From Pomacea canaliculata (taxonomy: Eukaryota; Mollusca; Gastropoda; Architaenioglossa; Ampullariidae): a DNA stretch of 64,000 nucleotides. Below, piece by piece: positions 1 to 10,587 of this stretch (its first letter is position 1; each line of letters starts with the position of its first letter). Made by a program: the position numbers and the translations under genes. The notes beneath the pieces are model-generated. The model did not search any database. It was not told the origin of the DNA and saw only the letters and a list, made by a program, of their open reading frames with translations. The stretch covers positions 10,125,042 to 10,189,041 of the forward strand of contig NC_037590.1 of assembly GCF_003073045.1 (NCBI RefSeq), written 5' to 3'.

Positions 1-1085
1 GTCTGTAGAACTTTGTGTGTGTGTACTTCTTTAGTAGTTTACTATTGTGTGTTTGCTTCTGCCCTTGGATTTTTTTTTTTTAGTTCTATACGAGGTGGGG
101 GGGGGGCTAGTGTCTGTGGTTAGATTATACAATTCTTTAGTACTATGCTCCCTCCTACTAAGAGTGACAGTGAGGAAGACAGCGAGTAGACAACAACATC
201 CTGCAAGAAAGGCCTGCCTGGTGCTGAAGAAAAAAAAACATGGAATGTGTGGTAGGGTCTTCATAAAACACAACTCATGAGACTCTTATGAAAAGGAAAA
301 CAAACAAACAAAAAATCAAACATAATTGTCAGCAGCCTGAATTATCTATTAAGACACAAACGCTCGCTGACATTCAGAAGTCTCACTCATGGCCAGACGA
401 CACCCGCCACACCACAAGCTAAATTAACGATTAATGCGCCTATTCACTGGTTGCCATTGGAGATGGAAGTTCCTGCCCCAGAAATTACGTGACGAGTGTC
501 AGCTGTAGCTGGGGATGCCATAGGTCAATACAGCCAACTGCTTTTAACTTGAAATGATAAGCCATTGCTCTCACATTCCATTTCCATCTACAGTCGGTAC
601 CACAATTAAAAGATCCATGACTTGGGGCCAGGTGGCATTCAGGTGACTAGAGGCATGTACTATATGATGGTATGATGGGTATTTCGAGACTTGCATTTAA
701 TTCTGCGCTCCTCGTCCAGCGAAACACAAATGAAAGAGCTGGGCGAGAGAGAGAGAATAGGAAATGCAATACATTGCACTAAAGTACATCCCGTTCAAGA
801 AAGGAATGAAGAATATATTTTAGCATAAAATGGATTTATTTTTATACACAAATATATAAATGCAGCTTAAGTATATACTATTTCTGAGCAAACAGAGAGA
901 GGAGGTATATTGAAAAGATAACTCTGTGACTAAATGATGATTAAAAAAGGAAATTTCCGATCACGTCAGCCAACCAACCTATCCATCCCCCTTCCATCTG
1001 CACGAAGCACAGAAGGTTCGAGAAGCACTTGCTCTCTAGTCACAGAGGTAAAGAACTCAGTTTCAAGTTTGTCAAGCTGTGTCAG
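1..1085. other. Intergenic sequence upstream of R1
   Basis: No coding exon can be supported here. It contains short poly-T and poly-G runs near 70-105 and AT-rich spacer. The end of the stretch is a pyrimidine-containing tract ending in CAG at 1083-1085, which may be a 3' splice site just ahead of the R1 start codon. If so, R1 has a non-coding first exon somewhere in this stretch. Confidence 0.4.
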
Positions 1086-1090
1086 CTATA

Positions 1091-3231
1091 ATGATGGCTA
1101 CAAGAGTCAGACTCATTGATGCCCTGGTGTTGGCAGCCACCGTTCATGCCGGTGTGATGTCGGCCGATGATTCTACAGATAATTGCCGTGGCGACTGTGG
1201 CAATGATGGAGTGTGTGAAGGAGACCATTATTGCAGTCTGATTCGTGGCGAGCCTTTCTGTAGACCCTGCTCTGATATACGGGTGCACTACTGCCACAAC
1301 CTGACTTACATTAAAGACAAAATTCCACAGTGTCTGTACTACTGCCGGTCAGGTGAGTTTAATACTGTGTAAACATTTTTTTTCTCACACGATTATTGCA
1401 CAAACACTCATACACTTACTGATGTCACTGTTTACTGCTTTCCTTACACCCTACCCTCCTTTCTCTAACCACTCCATAAACAATTTGGAACTTCATAAAC
1501 AATTTGGAATCATAAGGATTAGTCAGTGGTGATACAAGCGCCTTAACTGTGCTCCTAAACATGAAAAGATTAAATTTAAATTTGACAGACAGGACAGTCA
1601 AGAATGAAATTCAAAGTTGTTGGAGAAAAAAAGTGTATAATATCACCTTTATCAATTGTTGCTCAGTTTAATACGCGTGCACATGCACACACTCTTATAC
1701 ACACGCCACACACATATGCACGCGCACACACGCACAATCATACACTCACGAACACACGCATGCATACACGCTACACACACATACACAACGCACATATACT
1801 CCACCACACCCCCACACAAAAACACCAAGAACACACACATGCATGCACATGGGCAGCCACAGACAGACACAGACACACAGACAGACACAGACACACAGAC
1901 AGACACACAGACAGACACACAGACAGACAAAGCCTCGTCTGGCTGCTGCATGAAAATGGGGGACAGCCATTGATTCGTTTCTCTCGGCTGTTACAGAGAA
2001 CAAAATCAAAGTTCTGGAGCAACAGCTGGAGGCAAGGAAGACTGCGCAGACAGGTTAACCACTCGGGTTTTTTTTTTTTTCTTACACATTCCACAGCAGC
2101 GGTAAGGGGACCGGTGGGGGGCGCGAAGGGAGGTAAGCGAGGCCACTGTTGGAAAAGTGAGAGAGAAATGACACAATATTGGTTGCTGGGGTGGGGAGTA
2201 ATCAGGGAGGAGGAAAGAGGAGTTTTCTCTAATTTTTCTGTTTTATAGTATTCCGACAGTTTATACACAGTTTTAAAATATTTTTTTTTTAATCTTTAAA
2301 CTCCATATATCATGCACAGCTTAATTTATTCTTTTTGCCTATTCGCGAGTTTGTTTCTTTAGTTGGTTTTGTTTTTTGTTTTTTGTTTGTTTGTTTGTTT
2401 TTTGAAAGGTTAGGGTTTGTTTGTTTGTTCATTATTCAATTCGTCACTACTGTGTTTGTAGCAGACGTGTGGGCGAATCCTTCATTCCAGACTGTGTTTA
2501 CGGTGCTGCTCGTGGCACTGGGTGTCGTGGCGGTCCTACTCTTCCTTTACTACCGTGAGCATCGCAGGAAAACAGGTGACCAAGCTCCTCCTTCTGACGA
2601 ATACATCTCAGCTGGCACAACTCCCTGTCGGTCTTTGACACCTTAACATGTGTTTCCGCACATATCTGATAATTTTCCTACAATTCTCTTTCTGGTTTCT
2701 GCCTGTCTGTTACAAACTATGGTGTCATCAAAACAGTTACCACCATGTCGTCGTCTATTGCTAATTAATTTAAGTTCTTTTTCCCGTCTTTCAGCTAGCA
2801 CAGAAAAGGAAAGCCAGCCCTTAATGCAACCAAACAGTGACACGAGCGAGAAAGTTGTAGTTGACACAGAGATGCTCTTCAGTTCACCTGTTTCCCGTCC
2901 TCCCACCCAATCTGATGTCGTGTACGAGACAACATCAAGCAATACTTCTCTGAAGTCGACATCAACTGATAACGGATCGCATGCCCTGGCCGTCCAGCAC
3001 AGAACCTCTGAAGAAGATCTCAACCTCAACCCTCACAGTAGTGACCATGCCGGCTGCAAGCAAGAGACCGGAAGAGAAGACATCTTGTGTGACGTCACTA
3101 CCTGTCCCAGCGCTCGTAGGGTCGTCCAGAGCGGGGTTGTCACGGTTGTGAACAATCCAACGAGCGAGGACTGCAAGTGTAACAGGAATGTTGTGACCAA
3201 TGTGTCCAGACACAATGGAGACGATGTATAA
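1091..3231 (+). CDS. R1: single-module cysteine-rich type I receptor with coiled-coil stalk (TNFR-like family)
   Basis: Model: exons 1091-1352, 1997-2053, 2462-2575 and 2795-3231, giving 289 residues with all junctions GT-AG and phase 1. Exon 1 encodes a signal peptide (hydrophobic LIDALVLAATVHAG, about residues 8-21) and nine cysteines spaced C-x3-C-x5-C-x5-C-x8-C-x2-C-x7-C-x12-C-x3-C, with one N-glycosylation site (NLT). Exon 2 encodes a short coiled-coil stalk (KIKVLEQQLEARK). Exon 3 is a transmembrane exon (VFTVLLVALGVVAVLLFLYY) followed by a basic stop-transfer. Exon 4 is a Ser/Thr-rich cytoplasmic tail of about 145 residues with no domain I recognise. The module resembles the single CRDs of BCMA/TACI-type TNF receptors; this homology is inferred from cysteine spacing. 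The start at ATG 1091 was chosen because a possible acceptor lies at 1084-1085 and it begins the signal peptide. It is the first of five tandem paralogues. Function and ligand are unknown. Confidence 0.75.
1670..1930. repeat. CA-rich and (ACAGAC)n-type microsatellite
   Basis: The R1 first intron carries a long run of CACA/CACG-type dinucleotides followed by an ACAGACAG-type short tandem array from about 1860 to 1928. Several long open frames cross it on both strands only because the repeat lacks stops. Confidence 0.85.
2344..2435. repeat. (TTTG)n-type simple repeat
   Basis: T-rich tract with repeated TTTG units just upstream of the R1 transmembrane exon. It contributes to the pyrimidine-rich region before the 3' splice site. 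Confidence 0.6.
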
Positions 3232-3650
3232 TGGCGGACGACGGCCACATCCGCTTCCCAAACATGAAGTTAGGTACCGAAGTCAGATGAAGAGCGGTCC
3301 CAAACCCTCCCCTACAAGTCTCGTCCTCCACAGTCCGGGTGTGTAGCTGCTTCATAGCTGTAATGGGCGCTCGTCGTGTAACACATGAAATACAAAGATT
3401 TTTGCTAAAAGGCTCGACTTGTCATTCCCTAAATAACAAACAGCACGATACCAGCGACAGCGCATGCTCTTGCGGGATGCAGAAATATCATAGACCTTGT
3501 GGTGTTGGTGTCATCTGTTATTGTAGACGACCAGTAATAGCGGAAGAATGCTGCTTATTGCCATTTTATCGACAAACTGGGTTTTTAATGTAAGTCAAGT
3601 TTGTTATACTATGTAAGACAAGGAACAACGTTTGATGACAAGACAATGTG

Positions 3651-3782
3651 AATAAATGAGTGGTCGTCGTCCCATGAAGATGGTGTGGGCGGAACATAGA
3701 CCCGACACTCAGGTTGTGTGTTATGCTGACACCAATACATGTGGAGATGACAATGTGTGCGCTGTCGATTGTATTAAATAAA
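3651..3782 (+). terminator. R1 polyadenylation signal candidates
   Basis: AATAAA hexamers lie at 3651-3656 and 3777-3782, about 420 and 546 bases after the R1 stop. The interval from 3232 to about 3800 is therefore the likely 3' UTR. The actual cleavage site cannot be read from the sequence. Confidence 0.5.
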
Positions 3783-4214
3783 AAGATGGCTAGAACTAAA
3801 AATTCTGTTGCTGTGTCCTTCACTTATGGCGAGATATTAAATTTGATCTTGCGTTTCAAACGTTTCTAAAGCTGGGTCTTATTTATCATTCTGCTATATA
3901 TATAGACAAACATCTAGATTTTGACCTTACATACACATTTTATAGACAAATCGATACTTTGACCGTAGATATCTTCCTCCTCCTCTTTCTGTCTTTTTCT
4001 TTCCAGTCTTTAGTTTCTTTCCTTCCCCACCTCACCCAACTAGCTGCTCAAATCGTTTCTAAATGCTGTTTTAGCACATATGTAACCGAAAGGCCCTCTA
4101 CACATACATAAAGTTGCACGAGCACACTTCTATCAGCAGGCATCTACAAATTCATTATCCGTCATTCAAATCATTACTCCTCTCTCTCACACACACACAC
4201 CCACAGTGAATGAA

Positions 4215-4785
4215 AGTTGAGTACCCAGAGAAAACCAGCGATAGTCTGCCAGACATGTCGGAGCCGAGAGGGAAGGTAGGAGTACACGCGGTGCGGACTG
4301 CTAGCGGACATTCGTCTCAAATTAGTACAATTTGGACTTGTGGACATCACAGGCACTGCCGAATAGCCTGGCAATAAAACGTCTTCCTCACCCGACCAGT
4401 ACTTGGTGTAGGGTCTTAGCGCTGAGGTGAAACGACTTCTATCTGAACATACTGTCAGGGTTAGGACTGAGCGTATTCTCCACAAACAAACAAAACAACA
4501 ATATATAAAGGAGAGAAAAATGAACAGCGCAAATGACACAAACATAAAAACAACTCATACTGACAGTATGTGCACATAGAAGTCGTTTCACCTCAGCGCT
4601 CAGACCCTTTACAAAGTCGGGTGAGGAAGACGTTTTATTGCCAGGCTAGTCGGCAGTGCTTGTGATGCCCACCCCTCCTTTTGTCCGGGTAGTAATTGAA
4701 GACGACTGGCCGGTGGCAGTCCACACCGCGTGAACTCCTACCTTCCCTCGCACGGGCGATACCACTAATTTTCCCCAGGTGGGAC
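4215..4785. repeat. Long imperfect inverted repeat (foldback structure)
   Basis: The left arm, about 4215-4457, is the approximate reverse complement of the right arm, about 4561-4785, around a loop of about 100 bases. Matching blocks include ACTGCCGAATAGCCTGGCAA on the left against its near-complement on the right (about 4640-4660), and an exact ACATACTGTCA / TGACAGTATGT pair at the inner ends. Matching is strongest near the loop and decays outwards. It could be a foldback transposon or a head-to-head duplication of a repeat. If transcribed it would form a long hairpin. Confidence 0.8.
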
Positions 4786-4819
4786 GATATCGGACTTTAC
4801 ATGGTTAATAATAATTGTA

Positions 4820-5065
4820 TACATTGTAATCTGTCCTGTCGGTTGTGTTTGCACACGCGGGTGAAAGTGTTTACCAGAACGTACGCGTGTGGACGTGTGA
4901 ACAGGCGGGTGAGAGGGCGCAAGTCGGGTGAAGCGAGCCAGCTGAAGTGACCCGTTTCCCCTCGGGCGTGCATGTTAGACCCGTCCTCCTCGCCACCTCT
5001 TGCGTCACACAAGTAGTTCTCAAGCTCTGGAGGTAACACACACTTAAACAATATCAAAGTACAAG
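4820..5065 (+). promoter_or_regulatory. Probable R2 promoter and 5' UTR region
   Basis: This interval is richer in CpG than the flanking DNA, with clusters around 4850-4990, and ends at the R2 start codon. No TATA box was identified. The assignment rests on base composition and position directly upstream of the first coding exon. Confidence 0.4.
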
Positions 5066-8000
5066 ATGACTGACACACAGAAACAGACGATGTCCAAGGT
5101 AAGCTTCATCTTTTCATTTTAAAAAGTGATTGAACTGAATTTCGCGGCACAGCCATGGTGCGCACATGTCGATGGCCCCGCCATGCGGGCAACGGGCTTG
5201 AGCCTCGACACACTTCATGGTCGATGATTAGAACTGTGTGGCCTGCCTGTCACCATACAAACTCCAACTTGATTTTTGTGGGGTGGTGGGGAGGATATGT
5301 GTGAGAGAGAGAGCGATGAATTTTTAGAGCTTTATATTAGCGTTTTGTGCTTCATCTGTGTATGTATAGAAGATTTAAGCCGATTTTAAGGTATCCTGAA
5401 GTGGATCAGTCTATCGGACTAATGGTTAATCGCGATGCGTCGTCTTTACTTCCTAGATTTTAAGGCTAGCCCATCTACCCCATTCACCCATCCGACCATG
5501 TGAAACACTTCAATTTTTGTCTGGTCGAGTTCACGGAGCATATTTTGTCCATCACTGCGCAACTTCAAACACAACCGGTCTGACAGGAAACTTGCTGGCG
5601 CTGCATCGTCGCAAAACCCGAGAGAATAACAGGTCTAAATATGACAATCGATGGTTGAATGTGCTTGAGGTGTTGCTGCTTTACAGAGACTTGTTTTTAC
5701 TGAGTTGATTTTCTTGTGGTCGACATGGCGAAGGTGAAGTAGTTTATTGAAATGACCTCACACTTTTTTTCGGGGTCAGCTTTATTACTGAGGGCTTTGC
5801 ATATCTCGCCGCCTTCATTGCTGTCTATTGTTCCCCATCCCACTAAGGAGTCAATTACCCGTACCCGACTACTGGGTTTGCTGGGGGAAGTGAGCTGCAC
5901 ATGTCAGAGTATAGAGGGGCTGGGGTGGTGTATTAAAAGCCCCACCCCTCTGTTGTAAGACACTGGACCGGTATAGGCTTGAGATCATTTGTAGCCTCAT
6001 GTGCGAGCCGTGTGTGAAGCTCACTACATGTCAAGCCTGGTGATGGTGGGAATCTAAGACCGGCCGACCACATCCTGGGTGTTGATTGATTTTTATTTTT
6101 ACCGAGCTAGCATCAGGATGCGGGTAGAAAAAATGTTGCACTCCTGTTTGCCAAACCCATTTGACTAAACCCCTGAACCCGTCGGACATCAAGAGTCTCA
6201 ACTGCTTGTTAATTGGGTATAGAATGTTTAAACCAAGGAATAGGGGAGTAGGGGAGTACGAAACAGATTTTAATTTGTTGCTTTTTTGTTGTTGTTCACC
6301 AGCGGATGACTTTAGCTGTTGCCATGGTACTTATAGTACTAGCTGAAGGCCAGGATGCATGCATCGAACATAAAGACTGTACTCGGGGATACTACTGCAC
6401 GAATAAAAGGTGTGATCCGTGCGAACATTTATTAGCTTTTTGTGAGGACATCACACTTATGCTACAGGAATATCCATCGTGTCTACAGACATGTGATGGT
6501 AAGTAAGACAGAAAAAAGTTAACTGGGAATCAGGAACTGATAAAGGATAAATCAGCATCCAAAATAAAATATTAACATGTATTTGTTATATCAGCTTTAG
6601 TAACAGATAACATAAAAATAACAATATAATTATTGTATGCAATTATTGTATGTCGTACGTAAAGACTAATTGGATTGATAGAAACATTAACACAGTGCAA
6701 GAAAGCTATTATTTGAAGAAAAACCGTTTATAAAGTACAACAGGTCTACTTCCCTCCTCCTCTCTCCCACACACACACACATATGCACGTGTGCACGCAG
6801 TTCACATTACACATCTAATGCTAAGTTCTATACCACAAGCTTTCTGATAAAATTCTCCCAGGTTGAGATATTTTCCGAAACACTTATTATCCACTGCGCC
6901 AAGACGAGATGGAAGGGGTAGGGTGAATAATTAGCTAGTCATTTTTAACATTTCTTCATTGTTGTGTCATCTTAGTACAACTCTCTTTTTATATTGGCAG
7001 ATTATAAACGAAACGAACAAATGAAAGCATTGGAGCAGATTAAGAATTTGACAGAGAAACTGGAGATCACCACCAAGCAGTTACATGAAGCAGGTATGTT
7101 TTACAATCGACAGTAACACAGGCAACAATGCTTTTTGTCTTCTACACACGAAACATACAAACGGTTAGCGCCTGTCACTAACACAGTGAGGGTTAGCTGT
7201 TCTGGGTTCAGCTCTCGTCTCGGGCACACTATTCTTTCTCTGCATGTGGCATCTGTTTACAGGGCTGACTGTCTTTCCGTGATATAGCCTTAGTTGCTGG
7301 CTCGGTGTTAAACACCAATCACACAATAAAAAGCTGCTCTGCTTCCTAATTTACACCTCCCTTAAAAGAGACGGCCTTTGCTCTTTCAGTCCTTCACTCC
7401 CTCAGTCTAAATTTTGAAGGAATTAATATTTAGTGGTTTTAGTTGTAAATTGAAGAACTTAGGAAAACTCAATCTCACAAGTTACATAGTTTGCTTACCA
7501 GTCTTTCTTTGTTACACCTATCTTCACTGCGCTCAGATATGGTGTGAGTAAGAGAGTCATTTTTCACAACATTCCTTTATTTTCTTGTAATTAAATTATG
7601 ATGCCATTATTGTGTTTATAGTGCAAATCAATGCAGTTCTGAATAAAAGTATTTCGACACTGAAGTACAAAGTCGAAACTGAGATTAAGAATATTACAGA
7701 GCAGCTGACGAACACCATCAACCAGTTACAGGAAAAAGGTATTATGTTTTGTGTTTTATAAATAATAGCAATACAGACGACAGCCACAGAATCAGAACAT
7801 AAAAGCACCAGATGCATGCTAACCTGAAGACAAGCATGCATCCAGACACACGGAGGTCATGAGGCAGGACATGAGAGAAACTGATATTTCTGTCTAAATG
7901 CTGTCTAAATGTTTTAAATTATGATGCCATTTTTGTGTTTATAGTACAAAGGAATGCAGTTCTCAATAAAAGTATTTCGACACTGAAGTACAAAGGCGAA

Positions 8001-9644
8001 ACTGAGATTAAGAATATTACAGAGCAACTGACGAACACCACCAACCAGTTACAGGAAAAAGGTATTATGTTTTGTGTTTTATAAATAATAGCAATACAGA
8101 CGACAGCCACAGAATCAGAACATAAAAGTATCAGATGCATGCTAACCTGAAGACAGGCATGCATCCAGACACACGGAGATCATGAGGCAGGACATGAGAG
8201 AAACTGATATTTCTGTTAAAATCAGTGGTTCTTAACCTTGTTTGAGGTACGGAACCCACAAGTTTCATATGCACATCCACCGAACCCTGCTTTAGTGTCA
8301 TCACTAATTGCGGGTGTGTCTTGACCTCCGTGGCGGAGGCTCCGCCGAACCCCTAAGACCGACTCACCGAACCCCTAGGGTTCGATCGAACCCTGGTTAA
8401 GAACCACTGGTCTAAATACTGTCTAAATGTTTTGCAGTGTAATGCATTCTATATCCATGAGCCTCATGTACACCTTTTTATGGTTTCTAATGTTCTTTCA
8501 GAGAAACACAACGATGAAATGGCTACACAACTAAGAAAGGGTAAGATTTGATTCTTTTCTTCCAGTGACACCTTTCTCTGTCTTTTCTCGCTCTGCTTTT
8601 TCTTTTCTTTTTTCCCTTTCCGCTCTCGCTTTCTTTTGTCTCCTAATGTTTTCTTGCTGTCTCTCTATCTCTCATGCTCTCTCAAGCTTAATTTATTTGC
8701 TTGTTCTCTTTTTGCTCTAACATACATATTTCTAGTGTTCTTTCTCTTCCTGACTTTCTTTTCCTCGCTCTTTCTCTTCCTCTTTTTTATGTTTCTTCTG
8801 AATTTCTTTTTCTATTTTATTTTTTCATTCTCTTTCACTTTTTTCTCTAGCGCGTGCACACACACTCACCTCTCCTACTTTTGCTCACACACGCGCGCGC
8901 AAACAGAGAAACTAGCATATGTGTCACGTGGTCGTATCTCTGTACAAAGCACTAAATGGATGTTATGCTGAATATTTCAGAACGCATCGCATTTTCCGTT
9001 TCATTGGGTATCTTGTTGATCATCTTGTTGATCATCCTCTGTAGAGCTGTTTGGTATATCATCAAGTGTAAGTAACATTTCACTGAAGACCATCCCGTAC
9101 AGTTTACAATATTTGGCTTATTATATACTTGACAATGTACACATCTTTCCTAGCACTCTATATGACATGTCTGAGTGATGCTGCACATCTTTTCACACAG
9201 CATCTGCCTTATGCATGAAGTGTTTAATCTTGACCGAAACGTTAACTAAGCAAACACATTTCTTCTAGACTTCCAAACAGCAACCTTTTGTAAATACCTG
9301 TATTTTGTAAACAGTTTCAGACACTAAACTTGCCGAGTTTGCTACCATCTTCATAGCTTCATTCTGTTCCAGTGCGTCGCAGCTGTGCAGAGAATAGAAG
9401 AAACCCGGAACCTGTGCCCATGGAGAACACAAGTCTACCTGACCATCTACCCCAGCAAAATGGATCTTACAGGCTCTTACTTCAGAAAGACGAGTCGGCT
9501 CTTAGCGCCAACGGTTGCCTGGCCAAAGAAGCCCAACAGAAAAATGTGTCCGAGGCAGCATCTCCTCTTCTCGTGGATCAGCTGTCTTTCCCTTCCAATG
9601 GCATTAAACACCAACCTTCCAATGGAGAAACTAAGAACTCATAA
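5066..9644 (+). CDS. R2: single-module cysteine-rich receptor with extended, exon-duplicated coiled-coil stalk
   Basis: Model: exons 5066-5098, 6303-6498, 7001-7093, 7622-7738, 7945-8061, 8502-8540, 8981-9067 and 9373-9644, giving 317 residues. The first junction is phase 0 and the rest are phase 1. The small first exon encodes MTDTQKQTMSK and joins in frame to RMTLAVAMVLIVLAEG, giving an N-terminal signal or anchor; starting at ATG 6306 is the alternative. The module has eight cysteines (C-x5-C-x5-C-x4-C-x2-C-x6-C-x12-C-x3-C). Four exons then encode a long helical stalk with regular Leu/Ile/Val spacing; the two 117-base exons are near-identical duplicates. The membrane exon contains SLGILLIILLIILCRAVW. 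The tail has about 90 residues and no recognised domain. Intron 3 contains a SINE fragment and intron 5 a hAT-type insertion. A TNFR-like role is inferred from the cysteine pattern. Ligand and function are unknown. Confidence 0.75.
7160..7324 (+). mobile_element. 5'-truncated tRNA-derived SINE copy
   Basis: This copy matches the intact SINE at 33555-33745 along most of its length, including CGGTTAGCGCCTGTCAC, GCATCTGTTTAC and a tail ending near AAACACCAATCA. The first part of the tRNA-like head is missing. It lies in an intron of R2 in the same orientation as the gene. Confidence 0.75.
7594..8216 (+). repeat. Tandem duplication of a 323-bp stalk-exon unit in R2
   Basis: The segment starting at 7594 is repeated from 7917. 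Each copy holds the end of an intron, a 117-base phase-1 exon (7622-7738 and 7945-8061) and downstream intron sequence. About a dozen differences can be counted over roughly 300 bases, so identity is about 96 percent by eye. The second copy differs in protein by Ile to Arg, Val to Gly and Ile to Thr. The near-identity extends into the intron, which indicates a recent duplication. Confidence 0.9.
8223..8409. mobile_element. hAT-like MITE in R2 intron
   Basis: The element begins CAGTGGTTCTTAACC and ends GGTTAAGAACCACTG, which are exact terminal inverted repeats. The flanking 8-mers are GTTAAAAT (8215-8222) and GTCTAAAT (8410-8417). The matching site in the older copy of the exon duplication reads GTCTAAAT, so this is an 8-bp target duplication with later changes. 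TIR form and 8-bp duplication are typical of the hAT superfamily. With 187 bases it encodes no transposase. Confidence 0.88.
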
Positions 9645-10111
9645 GAATGCGCCGCTGACCTGCCTTCAGAAACTAGTCCCGTGCCTTCACCTTTGTGTAT
9701 AATCGGGAGAAGTTTAAAATGTGGCCTTCCAAAAATAATCAAATGTTTTACACATATAAATAGGTTTTATGGGGTTTCGACTGCTCTATATTCATAGACA
9801 ATGGCATAGCAGTCCTTTTCATTCGACCAAGAATAGTAAATAGAGCAAGATGGGTTATAACACGAAGTCACCGGGTATTTAGCATCTTTGGTTCGACGAT
9901 CAGAGCTCGGAATAATCCTACAATCGCACTCTTTAGGAGTGAATACAACTTTCTCTCTCTCTCTCACACAAACACAAGCTTTCCTTTAACCCTTCAACAT
10001 CTTTCCTTATTATAGAAATTACTACACGAGCTGAACTGTGATACGGGTCGATCTTTGACAATGTGATTAAATTGCATTTTAAAGTTGTTTACTTTTATAT
10101 TTAATTTAGCT

Positions 10112-10565
10112 CAGTGATGCCCAACCTTTTTCGGCCTGCGGGCCATATCCATTTCGGACAGCCGTGTCGCGGGCCACTTCACCGCAAAAATACAAAAAAG
10201 AAAAAAAAAATAGAGCAGATACCATTTTTTTATTAGAAACAAGTTGTACTTACCATTAATTATGCACTAATTAGTGGGATATTTGAAGTTGTTTTTCCGA
10301 AACCAACTTCTGAATGTCCGGCCTCATCGTAGAGACACCAAGTCGAAGCACTGAATCGAAATGTTCGTCCATCGAAAAAAAGATTGACAGACTCCCCTAC
10401 GTGGGGATAAATACTTCTTCTTCCCTTTTTTCGTTTTTTTTTTTTCGTTTTTTTTAAAATTACTAACATGCCGATTTCCTGCACTGTGGGCAGAAGTTTC
10501 GCGGGCCGGATGGCACCGCGTCGCGGGCCGGATATGGCCCGAGGGCCGTAGGTTGGGCATCCCTG
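10112..10565. mobile_element. hAT-like MITE with perfect 8-bp target duplication
   Basis: Terminal inverted repeats run from CAGTGATGCCCAACCTTTTT to a reverse-complementary end finishing in GGTTGGGCATCCCTG, and the similarity extends inward through GGCCATATCC. Both flanks read ATTTAGCT (10104-10111 and 10566-10573), a perfect 8-bp target-site duplication. The interior holds A/T homopolymers and no transposase. It lies in the probable 3' UTR of R2, upstream of an AATAAA. Confidence 0.93.
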
Positions 10566-10581
10566 ATTTAGCTTAATGTGC

Positions 10582-10587
10582 AATAAA
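10582..10587 (+). terminator. R2 polyadenylation signal candidate
   Basis: AATAAA, 938 bases after the R2 stop and just beyond the hAT-like insertion, followed by T-rich sequence. It is a candidate end for R2 transcripts. Confidence 0.4.

Noticed and set aside
2091..2104. Five-base candidate micro-exon (CAG|CAGCG|GTAAGG) in R1
   Set aside because: Its length is not a multiple of three, so it would break the R1 reading frame; all other stalk exons are frame-preserving.
1604..2268. Several long open frames on both strands around the CA-rich microsatellite
   Set aside because: They are low-complexity translations of a short tandem repeat inside an R1 intron.
8636..8971. 111-residue + strand open frame in R2 intron
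   Set aside because: Phe/Leu/Ser-rich translation of a pyrimidine-rich intron tract, not a gene.
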